Positions 49,501-53,964 are shown, numbered from the stretch's first letter. The stretch is DNA of 64,000 bases from Bactericera cockerelli (GCA_024516035.1 CM044958.1:44608803-44672802); one strand, 5' to 3'. Notes: generated by a model from the sequence alone, not told the origin. Program-made: numbers and translations.

Positions 49501-51882
49501 TCGGAAGTAATTATTAAATAAAGTTTGAGTATTTGTGATATCACGATTGTGATTCACAATAATGATAACAACTACTAGAAAAGACTAGTAAGATACTAAT
49601 ACATATGTACATAGATTCCTATCCATCTGATCTGTGGGGATCAAAATTTTTTCGGAAGTAGAAAAAAAGAAAAAAATTGACTATCGGAACCCCAGTATAT
49701 CCTAGATGGCCTGGACCCTAGGGCCTAGGGTAGCGCCGGAACCACGTAAAATAATCTAACCATGTTACTCGTATTATTAAATGTAAGCGAGTCCTGAAAA
49801 TCGTCTATAATTATGTGCGCCAACAGAATGAAGGCCTATAAACTGTTATCGTAATGGGACTTCCTGTCTCGAGCCGACAGTCTAAATAAAGCACTACTAT
49901 ACTACATAATATACTATACTATACCCTGGACCCTGGGTAGAGTCAGTACCACGTAAAATAACCATCGAAAATCGTCTATATCAAGCTGTAGGTATGTACC
50001 CCTGGTACATCTGGGTTCGACAGTCTAGGTTATAGACCCAGGGTCCTCGTTGTGGCCGCCTACTATCAAGCTGTAGGTACCAGGGTCTGAGGTCTAGGGT
50101 GTAAGGTATAGGCCCAGGGTCCACGTTGTAGCCACCTACTATCATTCTGTAGGTACCAGGGTCTGAGGTCTAGGGTGTAAGGTATAGGCCCAGGGTCCAC
50201 GTTGTAGCCACCTACTATCAATCTGTGGTACCAGGGTCTAGGGTGTAGGGTATAGGCCCAGGGTCCACGTTGTAGCCGCCTACTATCAATCTGTGGTACC
50301 AGGGTCTAGGGTCTAAGGTGTAGGGGAAAGGCCCAGGGTCCTCGTTGTAGCCACCTACTATCAATCTGTGGTACCAGGTCTAGGGTCTAAGGTGTAGGGT
50401 ATAGGCCCAGGGTCCACGTTGTAGCCACCTACTATCAATCTGTGGTACCAGGGTCTAGGGTCTAAGGTGTAGGGGAAAGGCCCAGGGTCCGCGTTGTGAC
50501 CACCTACTATCAATCTGTGGTACAAGGGTCTAGGGTCTAGGGTGAGGGACTCTGTTGTGGCCGCGCACTAGCAATACTCTCTGGAACCCTGCAGACTGGC
50601 TATTTTAATCTAACCCTAGCCAGCGTCGATGGCATGTTGAATACACCGGTTCCCTTCAGAACACCGAAGTTAAGCGACATCCAGCGAGGTTAAGACTTGG
50701 ATGGGTGACCATTCAAATTCTAATTCTCGTGACGCTGGCTTTTCCCGGCCCCACTCAGGCTGGGTGAGGTCAATGTGAGTAGCAGGTTTGTGAGTTTCCT
50801 GCGAATGGAGGGTAAAACCCCCGTCGTGATATGACCATGGCAGTTGAAAGCGACGTTCAACCCCACTTAAAAAAAAAAAATCTAACCCTGACTCACACGT
50901 GTCGAGAAACTCCTGCGGGTCGGTTCCCATGGCAACGACCTTGTAGAAGCCGTCAATATGGATGCCGAACCTGGGGTTGCGCCGCACAAAGTTGAGAGCC
51001 ACCTCCACGGCCCTGTCCGCCACTATGTTTCCGTCGCTGTTGATATATACTGCAAATAGAGCATGGTCACTGGTGAGACGTCAGTGGTGAAGTGGTTAGA
51101 AGCACAGACTCTCGGCCCGAGTGTTGTGCGTTCGAATCCCGGTCGTAGCAAATATTTTGAACAGAAAATTTCCTCGACAAAATGTGCATAGTTTTAAAAA
51201 AATTCATCGGGAATGTTATACCAAGGTACTAACTCAGTTTTAGTACCTTGGTTTTTTTTCTTGTGAAAGTTGATGCGCACAAAAGCTAAGACTTTAGTTT
51301 ACGAGCGAAATACGATAAATCTAGCAAATTAAATATTATTATTTATCTCTTTAAATTACTTGAGATACCAAATACCCTAGTAAATAAATTTTAATTTACA
51401 GTATCCACAATACAAAATAATATAACGTGTCAGTTGGCAACTCTTTGTAGAGCAGTTCAAAATAAAGTTTTACTTTGTTAATAAAAACACTTACGAATAT
51501 ACCACTGAGATCATATAACATAGAGGGAACTTTACCTATCTCGAATTGAACAAATTTGTGTGTCCAACATTGAACAGCTCATGGTCCCTCTTTCAACAAA
51601 TCCCGGCCTATTTTAGAAGAATTAGGTAGTTTAGGTACCCACTCCTTCGCGAGAGAAAAATTACTACAACTCCGGCACTGATTTTGAAATCAGCTGATGG
51701 TCCCTACTGGACGCAAATCTTGATACATCGGGTTCCCTCAATGTTATATGATCTCAGTGATAAATAAACTTACGAATATTCAACACCTGGACAATCTGAG
51801 CCTCCGCGACCTTATGGCTGTTGAACACCGGCAGGAGAAAGATGTAGATCCACACGGGGGATGAGCACCTTGCAAGATCCAT
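20048..51882 (-). CDS. Ir25a: Ionotropic receptor 25a, chemosensory co-receptor (16 coding exons)
   Basis: Ir25a is the most conserved insect ionotropic receptor, a co-receptor that assembles with tuning IRs in ciliated sensory neurons for odours, amines, humidity and temperature. Sixteen exons join in phase to about 927 codons; Drosophila Ir25a is about 950. Signal peptide at 1-29. Amino-terminal domain (about 30-430), the feature that sets Ir25a and Ir8a apart from other IRs: [33 protein letters not shown]. Ligand-binding S1: [12 protein letters not shown] and [11 protein letters not shown], whose Arg (about 520) is the glutamate-receptor ligand arginine. M1 at about 560-580, pore [13 protein letters not shown]3 with SYTANLAAF (about 631-659), S2 through GDATDIRY and [15 protein letters not shown]4 at about 856-878. 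An NMDA-receptor identity was excluded by these sequences. Confidence 0.96.
20266..20868. other. Ir25a intron 15
   Basis: AT-rich intron with poly(T) and TATA tracts. Short ORFs on the minus strand have no recognised content. Confidence 0.6.
20869..20996 (-). CDS. Ir25a: Ir25a exon 15
   Basis: 128 nt, acceptor GGATTTCAG, donor ATAG/GTGAGA. It encodes [22 protein letters not shown] and [17 protein letters not shown], the end of S2 before M4. The first 25 bases with the acceptor are copied at 21.24-21.28 kb. Confidence 0.93.
21045..21280. repeat. Duplicated MITE pieces plus a copy of the exon-15 acceptor
   Basis: Two imperfect copies of a block (AGCCCGTTACAGAA, GGGAGATTTAGAGA, GTGTCTGGAACAGGGC, AGATCTCCAGTTA) stand at 21.05-21.13 and 21.15-21.23 kb. 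The second is followed at 21240-21277 by CTCTTGTTCAGGAGGAGCAG and AATCCAAAC, a copy of the 5' end of exon 15 with its acceptor. The copy has TTTGAG instead of TTTCAG and is bounded on its other side by a GTAACT donor-like word. Confidence 0.85.
21570..21718 (+). mobile_element. tRNA-derived SINE, family D
   Basis: CCCTCAGTAGCTTGATCGAT, GAGGTCAGTAGTTCAAGTCC and tail GATTAACACAAATATGATAA. It ends about 20 bp before exon 14's donor. Confidence 0.8.
21737..21869 (-). CDS. Ir25a: Ir25a exon 14
   Basis: 133 nt, acceptor CATTTTCAG, donor CGC/GTGAGT. It encodes [16 protein letters not shown] then [20 protein letters not shown], the most conserved part of S2. Confidence 0.95.
22067..22237. mobile_element. 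MITE 1 copy (long terminal inverted repeats)
   Basis: GGCCCTCGTACTAGAAAGC with CACTCTCACTCTCATAATCC at one end and the inverse (GGATTATGAGAGTGAAAGTG) at the other; inner words CACACAACGCACTC and GCGTTGTGTAACG. Sister copies at 36.84, 38.63, 48.57 and 52.07 kb. It directly abuts the exon-13 donor array. Confidence 0.85.
22238..23763 (-). repeat. 71-bp tandem array of Ir25a exon-13 end plus splice donor
   Basis: About nineteen units of 71 bp, read on the minus strand as the last roughly 50 nt of exon 13 (CAGGGAATCCAAGTCCTCC, GAAGGGTTTGGATATCTGG) followed by GTAAGTGTGGACACTTGAGT from the intron. Within several units an 18-bp sub-unit, GTGTCCACACTTACCCAG on the plus strand, is repeated two or three times, giving still more donors. 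Nearly all copies keep G/GTAAGT. 71 is not a multiple of three, and the exon frame meets TGA soon after the first sub-unit, so only the two most proximal donors keep the frame. Confidence 0.95.
23764..23963 (-). CDS. Ir25a: Ir25a exon 13
   Basis: 200 nt with the exon-proximal donor CTGG/GTAAGT; acceptor TTCCCAG. It encodes [37 protein letters not shown] and [12 protein letters not shown]. The second donor, 18 nt downstream, would add GKCGHL in frame. Confidence 0.95.
23974..24181 (-). mobile_element. tRNA-derived SINE, family A
   Basis: Complete inverse copy: tail AATATCGCC next to exon 13's acceptor (about 10 bp away), head GAGCTACCGGGACAG at 24181. Confidence 0.9.
24182..24899. other. Ir25a intron 12
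   Basis: Contains a hairpin at about 24538-24586 with 13-bp stems (GCAATCCAGAGAG and CTCTCTGGATTGC) and a local duplication of TTTTGATCTTTTT near 24.78 kb. No gene. Confidence 0.6.
24900..25149 (-). CDS. Ir25a: Ir25a exon 12: M3 and start of S2
   Basis: 250 nt, acceptor CTACACAG, donor CGA/GTGAGT. It encodes [36 protein letters not shown] (M3 with the SYTANLAAF gate) and [20 protein letters not shown]. Confidence 0.96.
25477..27177 (-). pseudogene. LINE reverse transcriptase (566 codons, separated from its endonuclease)
   Basis: It encodes [33 protein letters not shown] (catalytic Asp, motif A), [20 protein letters not shown] and [11 protein letters not shown] (FADD catalytic motif C). A C-terminal region follows with [15 protein letters not shown] and [15 protein letters not shown]. 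Upstream the frame continues to about 27.23 kb ([15 protein letters not shown]) before the inserted repeat. It is uninterrupted over 566 codons, so it is a fairly young copy. Confidence 0.85.
27235..27945. mobile_element. Repeat inserted into the LINE pol gene
   Basis: It separates ISEEPKK of the endonuclease ORF from [11 protein letters not shown] of the RT part. Its interior has a (GTCT)n tract and two ACCGATTTTGATGAAA words. Its right half (ACGACTTGCCGATACAG, AATCACGAGGAAGTATTG, CCATAATTGGCAGTG) recurs at 36.41-36.63 kb. Related end words (GGAAGTATTGTGT) occur at 49.43-49.52 and 59.38-59.44 kb. Confidence 0.7.
27672..29105 (-). pseudogene. LINE apurinic endonuclease domain (ORF2 N-terminal half)
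   Basis: It encodes [25 protein letters not shown] (catalytic Glu), [14 protein letters not shown] (GD-N motif) and later [12 protein letters not shown] at the SDH-like position. The last roughly 90 codons lie in the inserted repeat and are not part of the protein. Confidence 0.85.
29123..29800 (-). pseudogene. LINE ORF1 C-terminal part, esterase-like
   Basis: 225 codons. [20 protein letters not shown] matches the DGLH block of the SGNH esterase domain found in ORF1 of some CR1-type LINEs. The N-terminal part is missing, so the element appears 5' truncated. Confidence 0.65.
29920..30062. mobile_element. MITE 2 copy
   Basis: ATTATGAAACAGGATTAAAG at one end and AATCTAATCCAG with AATTCGGCCC at the other, with the inner word CAACCAATCTCAGTGCAC. 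Relatives at 38.16, 51.97 and 54.76 kb. Confidence 0.7.
30082..30300 (+). mobile_element. tRNA-derived SINE, family C, abutting a splice donor
   Basis: GCATTGGTAGTCAAGTAGTT, GATCCGTTGGTTTGAATCCC, CCACATAATAATAAGACTC and tail CTTTTATTTTTATTATTATT. The tail runs straight into the donor of Ir25a exon 11, which therefore reads GTAATAATAATAA. Confidence 0.9.
30306..30445 (-). CDS. Ir25a: Ir25a exon 11: M1 end and pore
   Basis: 140 nt, acceptor ATTTGCAG, donor CAAG/GTAATA. It encodes [38 protein letters not shown] and TPQ, the pore loop. Confidence 0.96.
30640..31085 (-). pseudogene. LINE 3'-end fragment (C-terminal Cys motif)
   Basis: On the minus strand: [20 protein letters not shown], a one-base frameshift, then [20 protein letters not shown], the typical end of arthropod non-LTR pol proteins. 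It ends in a (GATA)n tail near 30.62 kb. The rest of the element is absent. Confidence 0.75.
31087..31160 (-). mobile_element. Family C SINE fragment
   Basis: TACTCTTTAGTTGAAGGTAA, ACCAGGAGAGGTTAA and CCTAACCCTC. Confidence 0.6.
31161..31410. other. Intron 10 segment, no feature recognised
   Basis: AACAACTCCTTTAGTGATATTTCC (here inverted) also occurs at 61.51 kb, hinting at a dispersed repeat. Confidence 0.4.
31411..31640 (+). mobile_element. SINE family F, 3' part
   Basis: CCTACCCAGGCTGGGTGAGG, GGTAGCTGGTACAGTTCCC, GGAGGGTAAAACCCCCGTCC, CCAACCTCAACCATGAGGTT and GGGATAAGACA. It lacks the tRNA head. Confidence 0.85.
31672..31866 (-). repeat. Two-copy tandem duplication containing the exon-10 donor
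   Basis: Two copies of about 95-100 bp (TTTACCATTATTTGTCT, TTCTTCCTACTAATAAAG, AGTTTCTAAATAAATAAATA, AAGACAGAGT, AAAGAAGAAGAAGATACC). Each is bounded by AGGTATCTTC on the minus strand. The right-hand boundary is the real donor of exon 10; the left copy carries the same donor word at about 31771. Confidence 0.85.
31868..32067 (-). CDS. Ir25a: Ir25a exon 10: S1 end and M1
   Basis: 200 nt, acceptor TATTTCCAG, donor ACGAG/GTATCT. It encodes [40 protein letters not shown] and [12 protein letters not shown]. The Arg of MAEREN is the ligand-binding arginine. Confidence 0.96.
32057..32345 (-). repeat. Three copies of the exon-10 acceptor with family B SINE pieces
   Basis: The word CCCTCTGGAAATRGT (minus: TTTCCAG/AGGGCGGACATA) occurs at the true junction (32064), again near 32120 and again near 32223. 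Each is followed by CATG(T/G)CAATTTAGCGCG. The second and third carry GCGCGATTAGCTCAGTGGTTAAG and AATTCAGCCCAGGAAAACTTC. The third copy extends into the exon as far as TATGTCCGCCC. Confidence 0.85.
32346..33300. other. Ir25a intron 9, AT-rich
   Basis: A (GGTA)n-like run at 32758-32795, (TAA)n runs, no gene. TAATAATAATAATGC and GTGTTATTATGTCACAATTT near 33.09 kb resemble an inverted family E tail. Confidence 0.5.
33300..33475 (-). mobile_element. tRNA-derived SINE, further family
   Basis: Inverse of GTCACTGTGGCAGAGCGAGTTAG with B box GGTTCGATTCCCAGC. The body has CTGTACTTGGATGTTCGG and CCTCGTGAGG, the last two resembling family E. Confidence 0.75.
33476..33883. other. Ir25a intron 9
   Basis: ACGTCTGTACACNCGCGATGAAAAAAATTCTCAC occurs here (33.54 kb) and at 32.40 kb, a dispersed duplicate inside the same intron. 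No gene. Confidence 0.5.
33884..34090 (+). mobile_element. Family B SINE with internal deletion
   Basis: CGTGATTAACTCAGTGGTTAAG, GATACCTTCTGGTGC and CATGGCTACAAAATAAAAAG. The central CATCAGAGGGGAGGC part is missing. Confidence 0.8.
34185..34458 (+). mobile_element. 5S-rRNA-derived SINE
   Basis: The head is 5S rRNA-like: ATGTTGAATACACCGG, then CACCGAAGTTAAGC (A-box region) and TTGGATGGGTGACC (C box), the internal RNA polymerase III promoter of 5S genes. A body follows with CCCACTCAGGCTGGGTGAGG, GGAGGGTAAAACCCCCGTCG and poly(A). An almost identical copy is at 50.61-50.88 kb. The body is shared with tRNA-headed family F. Confidence 0.92.
34525..34562. repeat. 38-base poly(A) tract beside the exon-9 donor
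   Basis: An uninterrupted A run on the plus strand, 15 bases from the donor of exon 9 (a long T run just inside the intron on the coding strand). Confidence 0.95.
34578..34772 (-). CDS. Ir25a: Ir25a exon 9: S1
   Basis: 195 nt, acceptor CTTTCCAG, donor AAAAG/GTGAGG. It encodes [38 protein letters not shown] and [20 protein letters not shown]. Both ends are phase 0. Confidence 0.96.
34880..34990 (+). mobile_element. Truncated 5S-derived SINE
   Basis: CGTGTTGAATGCACCGG, GATCACCGAAGTTAAGCAATG, then divergence. No body. Confidence 0.75.
35333..35480 (+). mobile_element. tRNA-derived SINE, family D
   Basis: CCTCAGTAACTTGATCGATAAGG, GGTCGGTGGTTCAAGTCC and GATTAACACAAATATGATAAC. Confidence 0.85.
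35524..35751 (-). CDS. Ir25a: Ir25a exon 8
   Basis: 228 nt, acceptor GTTTCCCAG, donor CTG/GTAAAT. It encodes [37 protein letters not shown] and VYKIVTVL, leading into S1. Confidence 0.94.
35763..36060 (+). mobile_element. tRNA-derived SINE, family B
   Basis: GCGCACAAATAGCTCAGTGG, CCCGGGTTCGAACCCCC, GGATACCTTCCGGTGCGC, CATCAGAGGGGAGGCATACG and CATGGCTACGAAATAAAAA. It begins about 10 bp from exon 8's acceptor. Confidence 0.9.
36112..36410 (+). mobile_element. tRNA-derived SINE, family E
   Basis: TTGGCCTAGCGATAGCATG, GGGTGCGAATCCCGGCGGGG, CTCGTGAGGACAATAGGG and a tail ATAATAACACAAATAAC. Confidence 0.88.
36411..36635. repeat. Copy of the repeat inserted in the LINE at 27.7-27.9 kb
   Basis: GCACGACTTGCCGATACAG, AATCACGAGGAAGTATTGC and CCATAATTGGCAGTGT match 27.72-27.94 kb. 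Confidence 0.85.
36695..36812 (-). CDS. Ir25a: Ir25a exon 7
   Basis: 118 nt, acceptor TATTTCAG, donor AGCAA/GTAAGA. It encodes [20 protein letters not shown] and [10 protein letters not shown]. Confidence 0.94.
36838..37240. mobile_element. MITE 1 copy interrupted by a family F SINE
   Basis: GGCCCTTATTCCAGAAAGC, CACTCTCACTCTTACAATTCC, CACACAACGCACTCTGATTGG, GCGTTGTGTGACGTTTGAAAG, then a family F SINE, then ATTATGAGAGTGAGAGTGTT. Confidence 0.85.
36998..37160 (+). mobile_element. tRNA-derived SINE, family F (internally deleted)
   Basis: CCAGCCTCCGTGGCGTAACGG, GAGGTCGATCCCTGGTCGG, CACACAGAAAATTCTG and tail GGGATAAGACAGAGTAAAAG. The central GGCTGGGTGAGG body is missing. Confidence 0.85.
37241..37583. 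other. Ir25a intron 6 segment, nothing recognised
   Basis: AT-rich, no repeat family recognised. Confidence 0.5.
37584..37800 (-). mobile_element. tRNA-derived SINE, family C
   Basis: Inverse full copy: TTTGGTAGAAGGTAACCACC at the tail side, GGGATTCGAACCAATGGATCC in B-box position and CCACTTGACTACCAAT at the head. Confidence 0.88.
37972..38153 (-). CDS. Ir25a: Ir25a exon 6
   Basis: 182 nt, acceptor TTTTTCCAG, donor CCAA/GTATGT. It encodes [40 protein letters not shown] and [12 protein letters not shown]. Confidence 0.94.
38160..38325. mobile_element. MITE 2 copy
   Basis: ACTGTGTAACAGGGTTAAAT, TTTCAACCAATTACAGAGCAC and CCAATTAGATTGAATATTTTGGCCC. Confidence 0.6.
38393..38585 (+). mobile_element. 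SINE family F, 3' part
   Basis: GTACGATTCCCAGCGAATGG, AACACCCCCGTCC, GGCGTTAGGAAGGGCATCC, CATCAACCATGAGGTTGAAC and GGGATAAAGGC. Confidence 0.85.
38630..38808. mobile_element. MITE 1 copy, complete
   Basis: GGCCCTTGTTCCAGAAAGCA at one end and the inverse of GGCCGTTCCAGAAACAC at the other; CACACAACGCTTTCTGATCGG and GCGTTGTGTGACGGTTGAAAG inside. Confidence 0.88.
38809..39208. other. Ir25a intron 5
   Basis: The words CAGAGAATGCCTAAGGCATT and GCCCCCGGATTACAATACATTG and a terminal TATTGTATAAAAAAAATAAA suggest an old retroelement 3' end. No gene. Confidence 0.45.
39209..39435 (-). CDS. Ir25a: Ir25a exon 5
   Basis: 227 nt, exon-proximal acceptor CCCCTTCCAG, donor CTG/GTATGT. It encodes [40 protein letters not shown] and [13 protein letters not shown] in the amino-terminal domain. 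Confidence 0.94.
39401..40312 (-). repeat. 103-bp tandem array of the Ir25a exon-5 acceptor
   Basis: Nine units (words GTCGAAAAC at 39429, 39531, 39633, 39737, 39841, 39943, 40048, 40151 and 40256). Each carries on the minus strand about 70 nt of intron with a pyrimidine-rich stretch CTATCTCCCCTTCCAG and the first 35 nt of exon 5 (TTTTCGACCACAAGTAC, TCTCTCCTCCAGAA). The first unit is the real exon. The second unit has lost the acceptor (CCAC for CCAG); the others keep it. Confidence 0.95.
40313..41013. other. Ir25a intron 4, left part
   Basis: GGAAGAAAGTCATTTTTCTT and GGAAGAGTCATTTTTCTT form an inverted or tandem pair near 40.37 kb. At 40473-40547 a 3' piece of the 8.34-kb dispersed element ends AAATAAAACTTGATCC. 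No gene. Confidence 0.55.
41014..41226 (-). mobile_element. tRNA-derived SINE, family A
   Basis: Inverse full copy: tail AATATCGCCTTATTTATAC, head GAGCTACCGGGACAG at 41226. Confidence 0.9.
41227..41294 (-). mobile_element. Family D SINE remnant at the satellite edge
   Basis: ATCGTGATATCATAACTAGTC, GCTTTACTAAATTTTCGC and TTGGGACTTGAAC (inverse of a family D B box) run directly into the first 37-bp unit. Confidence 0.65.
41295..45416. repeat. 37-bp satellite in Ir25a intron 4
   Basis: About 110 units of 37 bp (AAGTCAATGTATCAAG then TTATCAACTCTTGTTG with TTGGA). Single-unit variants (ACGCTTGTTG, TTATAAAG, TTCTTGTAAAG, GATGGAAAG) recur in the same order, giving higher-order repeats. A fragment of the flanking family A SINE (42515-42606) plus the family D remnant sits inside, followed by a fresh start of the array, so the SINE-plus-array block was duplicated. 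The array lies about 40 bp inside the intron from exon 4's donor at its right end and does not include the junction. Confidence 0.95.
42515..42655 (-). mobile_element. SINE fragment duplicated inside the satellite
   Basis: It repeats the head half of the 41.0-kb SINE (CATATCCCGGCAGGGGTTTCG, CAGACCGGTCGCCTT, GAGCTACCGGGACAG) and the following GTTGACCACAGTCGTG with CTTGGGACTTGAACTG. It is therefore a duplicate by array growth, not an independent insertion. Confidence 0.85.
45417..48054 (-). mobile_element. 5'-truncated LINE inserted in the 37-bp satellite
   Basis: It runs on the minus strand from 48054 to a (ACT)n tail at 45417-45440. The 13-base satellite word GGAAAGTCAATGT flanks it on both sides (45404-45416 and 48055-48067), consistent with a target-site duplication, although the satellite itself repeats that word. 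The satellite resumes in register on the other side. Confidence 0.88.
45764..48053 (-). pseudogene. LINE pol ORF: reverse transcriptase, about 760 codons
   Basis: Uninterrupted from the 5' truncation to a stop at 45764; the endonuclease and start are missing. It encodes [54 protein letters not shown] (motif A), [20 protein letters not shown] and [14 protein letters not shown] (YCDD in place of the usual YADD). A C-terminal [19 protein letters not shown] follows (CCHC-like). The intact frame implies a recent insertion. Clade not assigned. Confidence 0.9.
48055..48353. repeat. 37-bp satellite, right part
   Basis: Eight further units of the same satellite, ending GTTGTTGGAAAG about 40 bp from exon 4's donor. 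Confidence 0.93.
48396..48538 (-). CDS. Ir25a: Ir25a exon 4
   Basis: 143 nt, acceptor GCTTTCAG, donor TTCA/GTAAGT. It encodes [40 protein letters not shown] and ILFDDSF. Confidence 0.95.
48565..48722. mobile_element. Partial MITE 1
   Basis: CAAATCTCTGATTCAACCGTC, CCAATCAGATTGCAGTTG, AAAGGGAGATCATGAGAACG and TTTCTGAAGCGGCCC. Confidence 0.7.
48882..49013. mobile_element. MITE 3, complete copy
   Basis: CACCCGTATTTATGAACAGC at one end and its inverse CTGTTCATAAATACGGCTG at the other; inner arms GCGAATTTTGTCTGAGCA and GCTCAAACGGCGTTTTC. A tandemly expanded relative lies at 59.87-60.11 kb. Confidence 0.88.
49158..49317 (-). CDS. Ir25a: Ir25a exon 3
   Basis: 160 nt, acceptor CTTATCCAG, donor ATACG/GTAAGC. 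It encodes [40 protein letters not shown] and [10 protein letters not shown]. Confidence 0.95.
49344..49425 (+). mobile_element. Family D SINE head with poly(A)
   Basis: CTTCAGTAGATTGATCGATAAGG, GCAGTCGACTTGTAACC and CAGATCGTTGTTTCAAG, then a 20-base A run. Confidence 0.7.
49426..49975. other. Ir25a intron 2, left part
   Basis: 49.43-49.52 kb contains AACACAATACTTCCGATTTCC, shared with 27.24 and 59.40 kb. The remainder has no recognised feature; CCTGGACCCTAGGGCC near 49.71 kb foreshadows the following array. Confidence 0.5.
49976..50570. repeat. GGGTCTAGGG-rich tandem array, 68-78 bp unit
   Basis: About eight units with TACCAGGGTCTAGGGT, TATAGGCCCAGGGTCC, CGTTGTAGCCACCTACTATC and AATCTGTGG. 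Unit length varies with the number of internal AGGGTCT copies. It does not touch an exon. Confidence 0.93.
50611..50880 (+). mobile_element. 5S-rRNA-derived SINE
   Basis: Nearly identical to 34185-34458 from GTCGATGGCATGTTGAATAC through the poly(A). Its tail is about 17 bases from the donor of exon 2. Confidence 0.92.
50897..51049 (-). CDS. Ir25a: Ir25a exon 2
   Basis: 153 nt, acceptor ATTTGCAG, donor ACGT/GTGAGT. It encodes [40 protein letters not shown] and [10 protein letters not shown]. Confidence 0.94.
51075..51170 (+). mobile_element. tRNA-derived SINE head, further family
   Basis: GTCAGTGGTGAAGTGGTTAG, GCGTTCGAATCCCGGTCG and ATTTTGAACAGAAAATT. No body match recognised. Confidence 0.6.
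51171..51773. other. Ir25a intron 1
   Basis: Inverted repeat: TATACCACTGAGATCATATAACATAGAGGGAAC near 51.50 kb pairs with GTTCCCTCAATGTTATATGATCTCAGTGATAAA near 51.73 kb. A shorter pair, TATACCAAGGTACTAA and TTAGTACCTTGG, lies at 51.22 kb. So a terminal-inverted-repeat element of about 270 bp (51.49-51.77 kb) ends at exon 1's donor. Confidence 0.65.
51774..51882 (-). CDS. Ir25a: Ir25a exon 1 (start codon, signal peptide)
   Basis: ATG at 51880-51882; 36 codons plus one base to donor ATTC/GTAAGT. The peptide [20 protein letters not shown] is hydrophobic, followed by [11 protein letters not shown], where the mature domain starts. The 5' untranslated region extends right; its start is not visible. 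Confidence 0.9.
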
Positions 51883-51966
51883 GACCGCCCTCTTTCAACC
51901 ACCACTGAATCAAAGAGGATCTGGATCTCAAAGTTCCGCGGCAACTCCTCTTAACACCACTGAGTT

Positions 51967-52790
51967 CAAAGGGCCGAATTATGAAACAGAATTGAATCTA
52001 AGATAAGATTTTAATCAATCACTGTGACCTATAAACTAGGCTTGACGCACAGTTTGGCTTATCTTAATCCCCAAATCCAAATTTTCCTTTTTAACCGTTA
52101 CACAACGCACTCTGATTGGTCAATCTGGTGTAAACATCATACGACTTTCCTTATCATAATTATCAGGAATGGGAACTGGAGACAGGACCAAAAGCCACTG
52201 GTGAATCAAATGTAACATTAAGCTAAAAATCAATGTCAAATTCGTAGTCAGCACCTCAAAATCGTTGGATTTGATATGTCACAACCCCCATTTACGATAA
52301 ATAATAAAAAGTTGGTCTAATCGGGACCCTCGAAAATACCGGTAAATTGGGGATGGGTTCCAAAAAGTTCAAGATATCAAAAAAATAATCTGATTAAACC
52401 CCTTATTATTTTTTTATTGTAAGGAAATGTTGTTCTATAACTTTTTTGTATCTTTAACCAATTCAAAGAAACGGCCCTTGCGGCCGAATATTACGGCCAT
52501 TTCCAAGTCTCCAGTTTTTACCGTTCTCGAGATATCTTGTTCACAGACGGACGGACCCAGAGATAGACGGACAGATAGACGCACGGACCAATGGCTGAAA
52601 ACAACTTTTTTTGGTATCCTGAGGCTATGATTCGTCCAGAAATGTGAAAAACTAGGTAGGTCAAATTTTCGACGAATACAATACTTTCCTTGTTTTAGGA
52701 TAAGGAAAGTAGAAAAAACCAATCAGAGTGCGATGAAAGGGAGATTTAGGGACTATGAGAGTGCTTTCTAGAACCAGGGCCTGGTGCCAT
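51967..52790. mobile_element. Nested MITEs upstream of Ir25a
   Basis: A MITE 2 piece (GGGCCGAATTATGAAACAGA, 51.97-52.06 kb) is followed by a MITE 1 (AATCCCCAAATCC, CACACAACGCACTCTGATTGG). The MITE 1 is split at about 52.13 kb by an insertion ending at about 52.71 kb, after which CCAATCAGAGTGCG, GGGAGATTTAGGGAC and AACCAGGGCC complete it. The inserted piece has inverted ends ACTTTCCTTATC and GATAAGGAAAGT. Its right end matches the window's first 450 bases. Confidence 0.75.
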
Positions 52791-52809
52791 TAGTGTGTGA
52801 TCAAAGTAT

Positions 52810-52875
52810 CAAATAAAGTAATAAAGGAGCATAAATTCATGCATTGGGCAAGATTCGAACCAACGGACCCATACC
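52810..52875 (-). mobile_element. Family C SINE fragment
   Basis: AATTCATGCATTGGGCAAG and GATTCGAACCAACGGACCC. Confidence 0.6.
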
Positions 52876-53199
52876 TAAAATACCACCATTTTCGATTCAC
52901 AGATTGTGTCTTCTACCTCGGAACAGGGCCATCAGAGCTAGAAGCAGCATGTCTTGGCAGAAACCGTGTGAAACTAGTAAGAAAAACGAGTACCTAGGTA
53001 TAAGTATAATTCAATTTAAACTGACATTATAAGTAAAAACTGATTCTTCTGGAAAATATTAAAGGACTCTTCAATGGAAATTGATGGAAAATTGGGTAAA
53101 ACGTGTGTAAGAGAGAGGGAAGAAACTAGGAAAGAGAATGTGAGGGATGGAGGAAAGGAACCAAAGAGAGAAAAAGAGTGCGAGAGAAATTGAGGAAAG

Positions 53200-53210
<11 letters not shown>

Positions 53211-53265
<55 letters not shown>
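53211..53265. repeat. (GA)n microsatellite
   Basis: More than 20 uninterrupted GA dinucleotides inside a wider purine-rich stretch (53.10-53.27 kb). Confidence 0.97.
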
Positions 53266-53267
<2 letters not shown>

Positions 53268-53429
53268 TATAAAAGTCCTTCATGTTGCTATAGTCACTTG
53301 TTGTAAACACAATAGTTTTTCAGTCGTGTATGTTAGGGGTGATAGTTCCAGATTTCTACACACTCCTATAGAAATGTGAGGTAAAACATACCTATATTGG
53401 ATAAGCATTGGTAAGCCAACGTCGATGAT

Positions 53430-53572
53430 AAATAATAATAACACTCTATAGTGGAAGGTAACCACCCGGCGAGGTTGATACTCAAAACATTTTCTACCAC
53501 CTAACCCTCACAGTCTTATTTTTATGTGGTCACAAACTCAAATAATGAGGAAAAATTCATGCACTGGATTGT
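53430..53572 (-). mobile_element. Family C SINE, head missing
   Basis: ACTCTATAGTGGAAGGTAAC, GGCGAGGTTGATAC, TTATTTTTATGTGGTCAC and AAATTCATGCACTGGAT, then unrelated sequence. Confidence 0.8.
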
Positions 53573-53960
53573 CCCTTAAAATAGAAAGACGTGAGATAAA
53601 AATGGAAAATATATCAATTTTCTTTCAGTTCGCATTTTCTTGTTCAAACCTAGGATCTTATTGTTTCTTGAATCCTTCCCTTCCAAGTCCTTCTATCCAG
53701 CCTCTCTTTTTCCTCCAATACCATTTTTTTTTTCATCATAAATCCTCCACTTGTTTGAGTGGATGATGAATTTTTAATATTTCAATTAATTTAAGTGCAA
53801 ATGTCACTTCCGAACAGTTGATGGAGAAGATTGACGGTACTAACAACTGCTCCAGTGCAGGATTTCGTGTCTCTTATTTTGATTTCGTTTTTGAGCAAGT
53901 GAAAATTGGAGTGATTTAATTTAAAAAATTACCCCAATTTCTAAGAGATCTGGCCTTAGA
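53573..53960. other. Intergenic, nothing recognised
   Basis: An 80-codon ORF on the plus strand overlaps the SINE edge and has no recognisable content. Confidence 0.5.
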
Positions 53961-53964
53961 ATAG

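Noticed and set aside
50150..50570. Interstitial telomere-like repeat (AGGGTCTAGGG)
   Set aside because: The AGGGTCT words are parts of a 68-78 bp unit rather than a pure short telomeric repeat such as TTAGG.
20048..51882. NMDA-type glutamate receptor as identity of the large gene
   Set aside because: The M3 region, S1 ([12 protein letters not shown]), S2 (DATDIRYL) and amino-terminal domain match Ir25a, not NMDA receptors.
53071..53310. Serine/leucine-rich ORF over 53.1-53.3 kb
   Set aside because: Translation of a (GA)n microsatellite.
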